Part shown: in pieces, positions 16,975 to 25,126 of the stretch | Position numbering within the stretch: position 1 is the stretch's first letter | How the letters are laid out: each line of letters starts with the position of its first letter | NCBI GenBank assembly: GCA_018823745.1 | Contig: JAHJHR010000002.1 | Location: forward strand, 124,001-188,000 | From: Alphaproteobacteria bacterium | Lineage (GTDB): Bacteria; Pseudomonadota; Alphaproteobacteria; Oceanibaculales; Oceanibaculaceae | Direction: 5' to 3' | DNA: 64,000 bases | The notes under the pieces: generated by a model | Seen by the model: the letters and a program-made list of their open reading frames with translations, nothing else | What the model was told of the DNA's origin: nothing | The model's database searches: none | Position numbers and translations under genes: made by a program

Positions 16975-18192
16975 TCAAATCACCTTCGCATCCTTCAGGG
17001 TGGCGCGCTGGTCGGCGGAGAGGCCGAGCAGATCGCCATAGATGGCGTCGTTATCAGCGCCCAGAGCCGGGCCCAGCGTCTCGATCCGGCCCGGCGTGTC
17101 CGACAGGCGCGGCAGGACATTGGGGATCACCACCTCCCCGACCAGCTGGTCGACGAGGGTGATCATGTTCTTGCGTGCCTCGAAATGCGGATCGGAAACG
17201 ATATCGGCGATGGAGTTGATCGGACCGCAGGGCACTTCGCCGGCAACGCAGGCGGCCATCACCTCATCGCGGGTCATGGAATGCATCCAGGCAGCGACGA
17301 TGCCATCGACCTCCTTGTGGCGGGCAAGGCGCTGGCGCGTGGTCCTGAACACATCTTCGGCTGCCAGTTCGGGCCGCCCCATCACCTGGGCCAGCCGCTC
17401 GAACATCTTGTCCGAGGTGCAGGCGACCGCGACGAACTTGCCATCGCCGCAGCGGAAATGGCCATGCGGGCAGGCATTGGTGGTGCCGGTGCCCTCGGGC
17501 TCGCGCAGCTTGCCGATGCGGTGATAGGCCGGCGCCAGCTCGTCCAGCGCCCGGAAGACGCTTTCATACAGGCCGATATCGACCCATTGGCCGGCCCCGG
17601 TCTTCTCGCGCTGGCGCAGCGCCAGCAGCACGCCGATGGCGCCGAAAAGCCCGCTCATGTAATCGGCCAGCGAGGTCGAACCCGGCGTCACCGGCAATTC
17701 GCCGGGCATGCCGGCCAGATAGGTCAGGCCGCCAAAGGCATGCGCGATACGTGCAAAGCCCGGCCGGTCACGATACGGCCCGTCCTGGCCATAGCCGGAC
17801 ACCCGCAGCATGACGAGGCCGGGGTTGATCTTCTTCAGCTCTTCCCAGCCCAGCCCCCATTTTTCCAGCGTGCCGGGGCGGAAATTCTCGCACAGCACAT
17901 CGGATTTCGCGATCAGCTGGCGGAAAATCTCCGCGCCCTGCTTGTCGCGCAGATTAAGGGTGACGCTCTTCTTGTTGCGCGCCTCCGACAGCCAGGCCAG
18001 CGTGTCGCGCTCGACCGGCGTGCCGAATTTGCGGAACGGATCGCCCTCGCCCGGCTGCTCCACCTTGATCACCTCGGCCCCGAACTCGCCCAGTATGGCG
18101 GCGGTATAGGGGGCGGCGATGAATGTCGCGCAATCGAGCACGCGAATGCCGGACATCGGCAAATCAACGGCAGGTTTGGTCATATCAGGCAT
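16975..18192 (-). CDS. CaiB/BaiF family (class III) CoA-transferase
   Basis: 405 residues. Seen: IRVLDCATFIAAPYTAAILGEFGAEVIKVEQPGEGDPFR near the N-terminus, CoA-binding SEARNKKSVTLNL, ENFRPGTLEKWGLG, and a probable catalytic Asp in TSLADYMSGLFGAIG about 170. Class III enzymes exchange CoA between carboxylic acids (formyl-, carnitinyl-, succinyl-, malyl-type). The exact pair is not readable here. No substrate-specific neighbour is evident, and it may be transcribed alone: 70 bases separate it from the upstream YkgJ-type gene. Confidence 0.88.
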   Translation of the reverse strand: MPDMTKPAVDLPMSGIRVLDCATFIAAPYTAAILGEFGAEVIKVEQPGEGDPFRKFGTPVERDTLAWLSEARNKKSVTLNLRDKQGAEIFRQLIAKSDVLCENFRPGTLEKWGLGWEELKKINPGLVMLRVSGYGQDGPYRDRPGFARIAHAFGGLTYLAGMPGELPVTPGSTSLADYMSGLFGAIGVLLALRQREKTGAGQWVDIGLYESVFRALDELAPAYHRIGKLREPEGTGTTNACPHGHFRCGDGKFVAVACTSDKMFERLAQVMGRPELAAEDVFRTTRQRLARHKEVDGIVAAWMHSMTRDEVMAACVAGEVPCGPINSIADIVSDPHFEARKNMITLVDQLVGEVVIPNVLPRLSDTPGRIETLGPALGADNDAIYGDLLGLSADQRATLKDAKVI

Positions 18193-18262
18193 GGGGAATT
18201 CCGCGTTTCCGGGCGTTTTCTAGTTTTCTTCAGCCGAAACCTAACGGCCGGCCGGAAGCCGA

Positions 18263-18961
18263 TCAAGCGACCAGTGAGTTGGCAAAGATATCCTCGCCGG
18301 CCAGCCAGGCCTCGGCCGCATCGTCGCGGTCCAGCGCCACGCCAAGGGCCGCCGCCAGATCGAGCTGGGCATCCCGGTAGCCGGCGCGCGACAAGCCGCT
18401 GACCATCCCGCGGGTCAGCGCGCCACCAACCTCGAAGGGGATCGGATAGCCTTCCATGTAGAAATCATCGGCCTTTTCGAGGATTTCCGTGCGGCAGGCT
18501 TCCGCATCGAAGGAATTGAAGCTGCGGCAGATCAGCGGCCGCGCCTCATAGGCGATGCACTGCCTGTCTTCCAGCAGCGGGCAGGCCTTGCGGAAATGCC
18601 GGCGGGCCTTGCTGTCCAGCGGCAGAAGCTGCGCCTGCCGGGTGCTGATCCGGGCCCGCAGCGCGTCGATTGCCTCCGGCGAGAAGGTGGTGCGGATGTA
18701 ATGCGCCAGCCGCAGCACGGTGATCGCCTCGGTCACCACCGGCATGTGGCAGCAATGGTCGCAGCCGGCGGCGCAGGCGATCTCCTTCGTCGGCGGCAGC
18801 GAGGGCATCAGATTGGTCACGCCGCCATCATGGATATCGGCAGCGCCCTCGGCCAGGGCATAGACCATGGCGGGGGTACGGTTCTGGGGCAGCTGGCTGC
18901 AGCTATCCTGCATCACCTCTGTCAGCTGCTTCATGAGGTCATTCAGCGGAATGCCGGTCAT
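18263..18961 (-). CDS. YkgJ-type cysteine-cluster protein
   Basis: 232 residues with the zinc/iron-chelating CxxxCxxCC pattern in AAGCDHCCHMPV about 69-80. Later Cys residues lie in RKACPLLEDRQCIAYEARPLICRSFNSFD about 125-153, as in the YkgJ/UPF0153 family. Function is unknown; metal binding is inferred from the family. Its ATG overlaps the pncB stop codon by four bases (ATGA), implying coupled translation. Confidence 0.8.
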   Translation of the reverse strand: MTGIPLNDLMKQLTEVMQDSCSQLPQNRTPAMVYALAEGAADIHDGGVTNLMPSLPPTKEIACAAGCDHCCHMPVVTEAITVLRLAHYIRTTFSPEAIDALRARISTRQAQLLPLDSKARRHFRKACPLLEDRQCIAYEARPLICRSFNSFDAEACRTEILEKADDFYMEGYPIPFEVGGALTRGMVSGLSRAGYRDAQLDLAAALGVALDRDDAAEAWLAGEDIFANSLVA

Positions 18962-20169
18962 ACGGTCCCCGAGGCCGGGGCCAGTTCGGCCTCCTGCAGC
19001 AGGCTTTCCCAGCGCTGGGTCAGGAATTCGCGGCCCAGCTTCACCATCGGCTTGCCGTCATAGGCGATGATATCGGCCGTGGCATAGGTCTCGCTCCATT
19101 TTTCCGGCAGGAAGGAGCCGGTGCCGATCACATCGACCGGCGCTTCAGAGGTCGCCATCATCCGGCATTTGGCCGGCGAGAAGCCGCTGGAGGCGACGAT
19201 CTTCACCTTGGGGAAGCCGGCCTTGTTCAGCTCCTCGCGGATATGCCAGATGCCGGCCGCCGAGACGCCGGTGCCGATCAGGTAGCGCAACTCCTGCTCG
19301 GTGCGGTAGCCCCGGATCGCCTGCGGGCAGTTGCGGTCCAGCACGGCATAGCTCTGCGCCATGTCCAGCCCCTCGACATGGCGCCCGCCATGGGTGTCGA
19401 GCCGGACGGCAAGCTGGCCGGACGCCGCCAGATCGGGGAAGCGCCGGCATACCGCCAGAGCATCGGTGACTTCCTGGCCGAAATAATCGACCAGCACGGT
19501 CATCGGCTCCTCGGGAAAGGTCTCGTGCAGCATCTCGGCCGCGCGCACGGTCGATCCGGCATAGCCGATCAGTGCATGCGGCATGGTGCCGAGGCCGACG
19601 CTCTGGCCGAAGAAATGCGCCGTCGCATCCGTGGCATTGCCGACAAAGCCGATGGCGCCAGCCTTCTTCTTGGCCTTTTCGGAGCCGACCGAGGCGCCAT
19701 AGGCCATCTGCTCCATCATCTCCTGGCCGGCGCAATGACGCGCATCCATCGCCAGGAAGGCGACCTTCGGCAGATCGGAACAGATGGTATAGGCGTTGTA
19801 CGCGGCAACGCAGGCCGCGCCGATCTTCTGCAGGAACAGGGTTTCCAGATCGACCAGATGGAAGAAGGAACCGGTGATGTACATCATCGGCTCGCCCGCG
19901 CCGACCCAGGCACCTTCCTTGAAGGTCAGCCGGATGTCGAAGCTCGTACCGCGTGCCTGGGCTACCGCATTCAGCCAGTCAACGGCCAGCCGGGGGGCGA
20001 AGGTGACCGGGCGGCGCATGAACACGCCATAGGTCACCTGAGCATCGCCAAAGCGGCGGACTACTTCCTTGCTCTTCAGGAAATATTTGTCCGTCAGTGT
20101 CGGAATGGCAGTCAGATCGGGGGTCATCATCCTCCATGACCGGCCGTTTCTCGCGACGGCGTCTGTCAT
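18958..20169 (-). CDS. pncB: Nicotinate phosphoribosyltransferase
   Basis: 403 residues. Makes nicotinate mononucleotide from nicotinate and PRPP, the first step of NAD salvage. Seen: LTDKYFLKSKEV near the N-terminus, AMDARHCAGQEMMEQMAYGASVGS about 141-164 containing the conserved His-region, GFVGNATDATAHF, VRLDTHGGRHVEG, and KIVASSGFSPAKC towards the end. AGGAGAGGC precedes ATG 20169; inner ATGs at 20130 and 20127 have no properly spaced site. It is probably cotranscribed with the YkgJ-type gene. Confidence 0.88.
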   Translation of the reverse strand: MTDAVARNGRSWRMMTPDLTAIPTLTDKYFLKSKEVVRRFGDAQVTYGVFMRRPVTFAPRLAVDWLNAVAQARGTSFDIRLTFKEGAWVGAGEPMMYITGSFFHLVDLETLFLQKIGAACVAAYNAYTICSDLPKVAFLAMDARHCAGQEMMEQMAYGASVGSEKAKKKAGAIGFVGNATDATAHFFGQSVGLGTMPHALIGYAGSTVRAAEMLHETFPEEPMTVLVDYFGQEVTDALAVCRRFPDLAASGQLAVRLDTHGGRHVEGLDMAQSYAVLDRNCPQAIRGYRTEQELRYLIGTGVSAAGIWHIREELNKAGFPKVKIVASSGFSPAKCRMMATSEAPVDVIGTGSFLPEKWSETYATADIIAYDGKPMVKLGREFLTQRWESLLQEAELAPASGTV

Positions 20170-20187
20170 GCCTCTCCTGAAGGCCGC

Positions 20188-20207
20188 TCCCGGGCCGAAG
20201 CCCGGGA
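20188..20207. repeat. Perfect 8-bp hairpin, short relative of repeat family A
   Basis: TCCCGGGC-CGAA-GCCCGGGA lies in the 58-base gap between aroG and pncB. The loop is a stable tetraloop type. It could end or attenuate transcription from aroG, though no U-tract follows on the minus strand. Confidence 0.6.
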
Positions 20208-20227
20208 CCAGCCATGTTGCACGCTGA

Positions 20228-21607
20228 CTATTGAGCCGCCTGGACCCGCCGGTCGATGGTCCGGGATTCCTTCAGTTCCGCCGCCAGCAGGAAAGCCAGC
20301 TCCAGTGCCTGCGAGGCGTTGAGACGGGGATCGCAATGCGTGTGGTAACGGTCCTGCAAAGCTTCCTCGGTGATCGCCTGGGCGCCGCCGATGCATTCGG
20401 TGACGTCCTGGCCGGTCATCTCGAAATGCACGCCGCCGGCATGGGTGCCCTCGGCCTGGTGCACATCGAAGAAGCGCCGGACCTCGGTGAGAATCTGGTC
20501 CACCGGCCGGGTCTTGTAGCCGGTCGAGGATTTGATCGTGTTGCCATGCATCGGGTCGGACGACCAGACCACCTTGTGGCCCTCCCGCTCGACCGCGCGG
20601 ATCAGCGGCGGCAGGTGCTTTTCGACCTTGTCATGGCCCATGCGCGCGATCAGCGTCAGGCGGCCGGCCTCATTCGCCGGGTTCAGGATATCGATCAGCC
20701 GCAGCAGATCGTCGGTCGGCAGGCTGGGGCCGCATTTCAGGCCGATCGGGTTCTTGATGCCACGGCAGAATTCGACATGCCCGCCATCCGGCTGGCGCGT
20801 CCGGTCGCCGATCCACACCATATGGGCGGAGCAGTCATACCAGTCGCCCGTGGTTGAATCGACGCGGGTCAGCGCCTGTTCATAGGGCAGCAGCAGCGCC
20901 TCATGCGAGGTATAGAAATCGGTCTCGCGCATCTGCGGCACGCTGTCGGCGGTGATGCCGCAGGCATTCATGAAGGCCAGGCATTCATCGATCCGGTCGG
21001 CGATCTCGGCATAGCGCTCGCCTTGCGGGCTGCGCTCCACGAAGCCCAGATTCCAGCGATGCACCGAATGCAGATCGGCGAAGCCGCCCTGGCTGAAGGC
21101 GCGCAGCAGGTTCAGCGTCGATGCCGACTGGTTATAGGCGCGCAGCATGCGCTGCGGGTCGGGCTGACGGGCCTCGGCCTCGAACTCCATGCCATTGATG
21201 ATGTCGCCGAGATAGCTCGGCATCGACACGCCACCGATCTCCTCGGTGGGGGAGGAACGCGGCTTGGCGAACTGGCCGGCCAGACGGCCGACCTTCACCA
21301 CCGGCACGGCGCCGCCGAAGGTCAGCACCACCGCCATCTGCAACAGCACCTTGAAGGTGTCGCGGATATTGTTCGGATGGAATTCCTTGAAGCTCTCGGC
21401 GCAATCGCCGCCCTGCAGCAGGAAAGCCTTGCCTTCCGACACCTTGGCCAGCGCCTTTTTCAGCTTACGGGCCTCGCCGGCAAAAACCAGCGGCGGATAG
21501 ACCGAGAGTTGCTGTTCAGCAGCCGTCAGCGCCTCTGCATCCGGATAGGATGGCAGATGCTTTACCGGCATCGTGCGCCAATTCTCAGGCGACCATTTCT
21601 CGGTCAT
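20228..21607 (-). CDS. aroG: 3-deoxy-7-phosphoheptulonate synthase, class II
   Basis: 459-residue class II DAHP synthase, condensing PEP and erythrose-4-phosphate at the entry to the shikimate pathway. Seen: [14 protein letters not shown] about 62-76 with the metal Cys, [17 protein letters not shown] about 103-119, [29 protein letters not shown] about 288, [14 protein letters not shown] about 348-361 and [15 protein letters not shown] about 390. Size and motifs match the plant/actinobacterial/alphaproteobacterial class II type. Confidence 0.96.
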   Translation of the reverse strand: MTEKWSPENWRTMPVKHLPSYPDAEALTAAEQQLSVYPPLVFAGEARKLKKALAKVSEGKAFLLQGGDCAESFKEFHPNNIRDTFKVLLQMAVVLTFGGAVPVVKVGRLAGQFAKPRSSPTEEIGGVSMPSYLGDIINGMEFEAEARQPDPQRMLRAYNQSASTLNLLRAFSQGGFADLHSVHRWNLGFVERSPQGERYAEIADRIDECLAFMNACGITADSVPQMRETDFYTSHEALLLPYEQALTRVDSTTGDWYDCSAHMVWIGDRTRQPDGGHVEFCRGIKNPIGLKCGPSLPTDDLLRLIDILNPANEAGRLTLIARMGHDKVEKHLPPLIRAVEREGHKVVWSSDPMHGNTIKSSTGYKTRPVDQILTEVRRFFDVHQAEGTHAGGVHFEMTGQDVTECIGGAQAITEEALQDRYHTHCDPRLNASQALELAFLLAAELKESRTIDRRVQAAQ

Positions 21608-21800
21608 GTCAGTACTCCCGCCGCAGAACGCAAAACGCGTTCCAGATTCCGTTCACCATGCCGTCACTCGGCATTTATCCACAAGTGGGGGGTCTTGTTT
21701 AGCAGCGTCAAGCCATGCATGCCAGAAAAACGGCGCGCTGCGGTGCCGGACAGGCGCAGGGGAGCCATGCCCCCAGGGGACTTGTAGCAGCCTTGAAGCC

Positions 21801-22148
21801 TCAGGGGTGCGGGTCTGGAAAGCCGTGGCGTTCCGACAGGGTGGCCAGAATGTCGTCCTTCCCGGCGACGAGGCTTCTCCCCCTGTAGGACCCGGTCGCG
21901 TGGACTGATGTCCCGCCCTCCGCCAGCACGAGCAGCGGCACGGACTGGTTTTCCGGCCCGGCCAGATCGATGACCGGCTGCCTGGGCCGGGGCCAGGCGA
22001 TCCGCACGACATCGAGGCGTTCGGCCAATTCCGGGAAGGACGCCAGAACACCCTCCATAAGCGCGCAGTGCCAGCAATAGAAGCGCTGGCCAGGATAGGC
22101 CGGGTCGGTGAAATCCGGGCGCAGCAGGAACAGCGTGTCGCGAATCAT
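21801..22148 (-). CDS. Thioredoxin-like DUF3088 family protein
   Basis: 115 residues, beginning MIRDTLFLLRPDFTDPAYPGQ. It carries a CxxC-like FYCWHCALMEG (about 23-33) and then LDVVRIAWPRPRQPVIDLAGPENQSVPLLVLA, the cis-Pro-like strand of a thioredoxin fold. It resembles DUF3088 proteins; function is unknown and redox activity is inferred. The track ORF runs 160 codons further upstream through arsR, which is a shadow. ATG 22148 has GGGGGTGAGG before it. It is divergent from arsR, sharing an 87-base promoter gap. Confidence 0.65.
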   Translation of the reverse strand: MIRDTLFLLRPDFTDPAYPGQRFYCWHCALMEGVLASFPELAERLDVVRIAWPRPRQPVIDLAGPENQSVPLLVLAEGGTSVHATGSYRGRSLVAGKDDILATLSERHGFPDPHP

Positions 22149-22187
22149 CCTCACCCCCAGTCGCCTAAAACTGCGGTCATTTAAACA

Positions 22188-22250
22188 TTCAACAAAGTGG
22201 TTGACTATCGAAAAAACATCTTCATATTTAACCGTATGGTTGAACATGAA
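22188..22250 (+). promoter_or_regulatory. arsR promoter with two matching operator dyads
   Basis: Two dyads share the form TTyAAC-N6-GTTGAm: TTCAAC/GTTGAC at 22188-22205 and TTTAAC/GTTGAA at 22227-22244. The second extends to an imperfect 30-bp palindrome (22221-22250). A -35 TTGACT (22201) and -10 CATATT (22223) lie between and within them. The predicted +1 falls at the arsR ATG (22236). The layout suggests autorepression by ArsR. Confidence 0.6.
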
Positions 22251-22619
22251 AACATACAGCTGGACACGGTGTTCCACGCTCTCGGCGATCCCACGCGGCG
22301 GCAGATGCTGCAGGCACTGGCCGGGGGTGAGCGCACAGTGAGCCAGCTGGCCGACCCCTTCGACATTTCGCTGGCGGCGGCCTCCAAGCACATCAAGGCA
22401 CTGGAAAGGGCCGGGCTGATCCGCCGCGAGGTGCGCGGCCGGACTCATCTCTGCCGCCTTGAGCCCGGACCGCTGGCCAGCGCGCATGAATGGCTGGGCT
22501 TCTACCAGCGCTTCTGGACCGAGCGTCTGGACATCCTTGAGCGCCTGCTGCGCGAGGAAGATGACCGCAAATCCCCCTTGCCCCCTACATCCAAGACCCC
22601 GGAAGGAGACGAAAAATGA
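22236..22619 (+). CDS. ArsR/SmtB-family transcriptional regulator
   Basis: 127-residue winged-helix repressor. Seen: HALGDPTRRQMLQALAGGERTVSQLADPFDISLAAASKHIKALERAGLIRREVRG, the canonical ArsR recognition helix region, about residues 12-66. No ELCVCDL-type metal-binding Cys motif is present, so it is probably not an arsenic sensor. ATG 22236 lacks a ribosome site and coincides with the predicted transcription start, suggesting a leaderless mRNA; the track's GTG 22197 is inside an operator dyad. The stop overlaps the next start (ATGA), giving the common ArsR-SRPBCC gene pair. Confidence 0.85.
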   Translation: MVEHENIQLDTVFHALGDPTRRQMLQALAGGERTVSQLADPFDISLAAASKHIKALERAGLIRREVRGRTHLCRLEPGPLASAHEWLGFYQRFWTERLDILERLLREEDDRKSPLPPTSKTPEGDEK

Positions 22620-23167
22620 GCGACACATTGACCCTGGATGCCTATGGCAGCCTGATCGAACCCGCCACGCTGAAGATCCAGCGTCTACTGCCCGGCCCTG
22701 CCGAGCGTATCTGGGCCTATCTGACGGAGAGCGATTTGCGCCGCCAGTGGCTGGCCTCGGGCGCGATGGAGAAGATGCCCGGCACCAGCTTCGAGTTTGT
22801 CTGGCGCAATGACGAGCTGACCGACCCGCCCGGCCAGCGACCGGCGGATATGTCCGGCGAGCACCGGATGACCTGCACCATCACCGAGTGCGACGCGCCG
22901 CACCGTCTGGTCATCACCTGGGGCGAGAAGCAGACCGGCGAGGTCACCTTCGAGCTGGAGAAGATGGGCGACAAGGTGATGCTGACCATCATCCACCGCC
23001 GCGTCCCCAGCCGGGACATCCTGCTGAACGTCTCCTCCGGCTGGCATGCGCATCTCGACGTGCTGGTCGCCCGCCTGACCGGCACGACCCCCGCGCCGCA
23101 TTGGGACCACTGGGCATATTTGCGCGTGGAGTATGACAAGCGCCTGCCGGCCTGCCCGGGAAACTGA
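22616..23167 (+). CDS. SRPBCC (AHSA1-like) domain protein
   Basis: 183-residue START-fold protein of the AHSA1/CalC type. Seen: IQRLLPGPAERIWAYLTESDLRRQWLASGAMEKMPG near residues 20-55, RLVITWGEKQTGEVTFELEKMGDKVMLTIIHRRVPSRD about 100-137 and the closing GWHAHLDVLVARLTGT helix. Partners of ArsR-type regulators in this family are thought to bind hydrophobic ligands; the ligand is unknown. GGAAGGAG sits 7 bases upstream and the gene overlaps arsR by four bases. Confidence 0.85.
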   Translation: MSDTLTLDAYGSLIEPATLKIQRLLPGPAERIWAYLTESDLRRQWLASGAMEKMPGTSFEFVWRNDELTDPPGQRPADMSGEHRMTCTITECDAPHRLVITWGEKQTGEVTFELEKMGDKVMLTIIHRRVPSRDILLNVSSGWHAHLDVLVARLTGTTPAPHWDHWAYLRVEYDKRLPACPGN

Positions 23168-23178
23168 ATACAAAGCTT

Positions 23179-23279
23179 CTGTCACCCCCGGGCTTGACCC
23201 AGGGGTCCAGGGGCGGTGCCCTGCCTGTGACGTCTCAGCAAGCCGCGCTGGATTGCCGGGTCAAGCCCGGCAATGACAG
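23179..23279. repeat. Dispersed palindromic repeat, family A, copy 3
   Basis: Bounded by CTGTCACCCCCGGGCTTGAC and the near-complement GGTCAAGCCCGGCAATGACAG. It has the same outline as the copies at 12241 and 12368. It lies just after the SRPBCC gene and before the riboswitch. Confidence 0.7.
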
Positions 23280-23351
23280 CATAATTGCAGTCATACGGAG
23301 GCTCCCCCACGCTTGACAGGCCCTGGCTCCCTGAGTACCGTCCGCCCCGTC

Positions 23352-23516
23352 ATTGGGGAGTAGCCGTCCCCCTTTCGCGGAAACGCGGTTGAGGGGAGGT
23401 CGCGTCAACAGACTTGGCATTGCCTGCAAAGGCGGTGACATGGCGCGAACAGCCAGCGGAGCCGGATTAGCCGGTCCCCCGCACCCGGTTTGGCGAGACC
23501 TTTGGCATCGACAGCC
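23352..23516 (+). ncRNA. yybP-ykoY manganese riboswitch (aptamer)
   Basis: The 5' part contains GGGGAGTAGCC (23355-23365), the nearly invariant L1 sequence of the yybP-ykoY family. The 3' part contains GGCGAGACCTTTGGC (23492-23506), matching the conserved L3 segment. Between lie GTCAACAGACT and variable GC-rich helices. The family binds Mn2+ and controls Mn exporters and UPF0016 genes. Here it directly precedes a UPF0016/GDT1 gene, which supports both assignments. Boundaries are approximate. Confidence 0.85.
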
Positions 23517-23524
23517 GCGAACCC

Positions 23525-23574
23525 GGGTCGGGACGGCGGGCTGACGATGTCGAAGTGTGTCCGCCGTCCGACCC
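23525..23574 (+). promoter_or_regulatory. Probable expression platform of the manganese riboswitch
   Basis: GGGTCGGGACGGCGG and CCGCCGTCCGACCC form a 14-bp stem with one bulged G, ending 11 bases before ATG 23586. No U-tract follows, so control of translation initiation is more likely than termination. An ATG at 23547 lies in the loop. Confidence 0.5.
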
Positions 23575-23585
23575 GATGCGACTTC

Positions 23586-24155
23586 ATGGAAGCCTTTCTC
23601 GTTTCGACCGGTGTGGTCGCGCTTGCCGAAATCGGTGACAAGACCCAGTTGCTGGCTCTGTTGCTGGCGGCCCGCTATCGCCAGCCGGTACCAATCCTGC
23701 TGGGGATCTTTGTTGCCACTTTGGCCAATCACGCCCTGGCCGGCCTGTCCGGCGCCTGGCTTGCCAGCCTGTTCGAGCCGGCTTTGCTGCGCTGGATCAT
23801 CGGCCTGTCCTTCCTGGCCGTGGCCGGCTGGATGCTGATACCCGACAAGCTCGACGAGGATGATTCGCCGCGCCTCGGCCGGAGCGCCTTCATCGCCGCA
23901 ACGGTCTCGATGTTCCTGGCCGAGATGGGCGACAAGACGCAGATCGCCACCATCGTGCTGGGGGCGCGCTTCGATGCGCTGGTCGCCGTGGTCGCCGGCA
24001 CCACGCTGGGCATGATGATCGCCAATGCCCCGGCCGTGCTGCTGGGCGAGGCCGCCGCCCGGCATGTGCCGCTGAAGCTGGTGCATGGTGCCGCCGCCGC
24101 AATTTTCGCGGTGGTCGGCATCACTGTCCTGCTTGGCTTCGGCACCCTGTCGTGA
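23586..24155 (+). CDS. GDT1/TMEM165 (UPF0016) family cation transporter, probably manganese
   Basis: 189-residue, six-helix membrane protein with two inverted copies of the family signature: ALAEIGDKTQLLALLLAAR near residue 13 and FLAEMGDKTQIATIVLGAR near 115. The E-x-G-D-K-T motifs form the ion site. Relatives such as MneA export Mn2+, and the upstream Mn riboswitch fits that. Start ATG 23586 begins at the first helix; an in-frame ATG at 23547 would add 13 residues but sits in the riboswitch stem loop. There is no clear Shine-Dalgarno. Confidence 0.88.
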   Translation: MEAFLVSTGVVALAEIGDKTQLLALLLAARYRQPVPILLGIFVATLANHALAGLSGAWLASLFEPALLRWIIGLSFLAVAGWMLIPDKLDEDDSPRLGRSAFIAATVSMFLAEMGDKTQIATIVLGARFDALVAVVAGTTLGMMIANAPAVLLGEAAARHVPLKLVHGAAAAIFAVVGITVLLGFGTLS

Positions 24156-24201
24156 CAGGCTGTCAAAGTAATCATCTATCCTTACAGCTTGGAGACCAAT
24201 C

Positions 24202-24501
24202 ATGGCCGATTATCCTGCCGCGACCGCAACCCAACAGGCGGATAACGAGCGGGTCTGCGTGACCGAATGGCGCTTTCCGCCGGGCCATGCGACGGGCTGG
24301 CATCGCCATGGCTATGACTATGTCGTGGTGCCGATGACCGATGGCGTGCTGACGCTGCAGCACCCGGACGGCACGACCACCGAGGGGCCGATCACCATGG
24401 GTCAGTCCTATTACCGGAAATCCGGCGTCGAGCACGATGTCATCAACCTGACCGACCGCGAGATCGTCTTCGTCGAGATCGAGTTCAAGACGCCGGGCTG
24501 A
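24202..24501 (+). CDS. Small cupin-domain protein
   Basis: 99-residue single-domain cupin. Seen: RFPPGHATGWHRHGYDYVVVPMTDG, which carries the first cupin motif with two His, and YYRKSGVEHDVINLTDREIVFVEIEF, which carries the second motif with His. Such small cupins bind a divalent metal; the substrate is unknown. TGGAGA precedes ATG 24202. It follows the GDT1 gene by 46 bases and might be cotranscribed from the riboswitch leader, which would place it under manganese control (inference). Confidence 0.8.
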   Translation: MADYPAATATQQADNERVCVTEWRFPPGHATGWHRHGYDYVVVPMTDGVLTLQHPDGTTTEGPITMGQSYYRKSGVEHDVINLTDREIVFVEIEFKTPG

Positions 24502-24565
24502 TCCGCTTTTCTGCCGTTTCTGCTAGAGCCGCCTGCCCCCGGAATGCCCGGTCCGGCAGGCGGCT

Positions 24566-24595
24566 TTGACATTAGTTAAATATGTTGATATCAAC
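24566..24595 (+). promoter_or_regulatory. Promoter of the VOC gene with overlapping palindrome
   Basis: TTGACA (24566) and TATCAA (24589) are spaced 17 bases apart, matching the housekeeping consensus 6/6 and 4/6. A perfect 12-bp palindrome, GTTGATATCAAC (24584-24595), overlaps the -10 box and could be an operator. Confidence 0.55.
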
Positions 24596-24625
24596 TCTTA
24601 TTATTTGAAGCAGGAGTTGAACGTG

Positions 24626-25123
24626 ATGAGCCCATTGGACGACAAGCCCTCGACGAGCGTCACCCAGCATTTGTGGTTCGAGAAGGACATGGAGGCGGCG
24701 ATCCGCTTCTACACGGACCTCATTCCCGGTTCGTCGATCAGCTGGATCTCGGCCCTGCCGGCCGAGTCGCCCAGCGGTCCGGCGAACAGCGTGCGCCTGG
24801 CCGGCTTCACCCTCGGCGACCAGCGTTACCAGGCTATTGAGGCCGGGCCGCTCGACCCGTTCAACCACAGCTTTTCGATCATGCTCACCTGCGACGACCA
24901 GCCGGAGATCGACCGGTTGTGGGAGGCGCTGAAACAGGGCGGCAGCGTCGAGCAATGCGGCTGGCTGCGCGACCGCTGGGGCCTGTCCTGGCAGATCGTG
25001 CCCCGGCGGCTGGGCGCGCTGATGAGCGATCCCGATCCGGATAAGGCCCGCCGTGTCGCCGAGGCGATGCTGGGCATGGTGAAATTCGACATTGCCGGGC
25101 TGGAGGCCGCAGCGGCCGGCTGA
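24626..25123 (+). CDS. VOC-family (PhnB/3-demethylubiquinone methyltransferase-like) protein
   Basis: 165-residue glyoxalase-fold protein of the PhnB-like subgroup. Seen: SVTQHLWFEKDMEAAIRFYTDLIPGSSISW near the start, FTLGDQRYQAIEAGPLDPFNHSFSIMLTCDDQPEIDRLWEAL in the middle, GWLRDRWGLSWQIVP, and an ending typical of this subgroup. Function is not assignable. AGGAG precedes ATG 24626 by 9 bases, and the in-frame GTG 24623 is a possible alternative. The stop codon is three bases from that of the convergent mtnP. Confidence 0.85.
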   Translation: MSPLDDKPSTSVTQHLWFEKDMEAAIRFYTDLIPGSSISWISALPAESPSGPANSVRLAGFTLGDQRYQAIEAGPLDPFNHSFSIMLTCDDQPEIDRLWEALKQGGSVEQCGWLRDRWGLSWQIVPRRLGALMSDPDPDKARRVAEAMLGMVKFDIAGLEAAAAG

Positions 25124-25126
25124 TGC

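Noticed and set aside
22236-22619. Arsenic resistance operon
   Set aside because: The ArsR-type regulator lacks the Cys metal-binding motif, and no arsC, arsB or acr3 gene is present. The partner is an SRPBCC protein.
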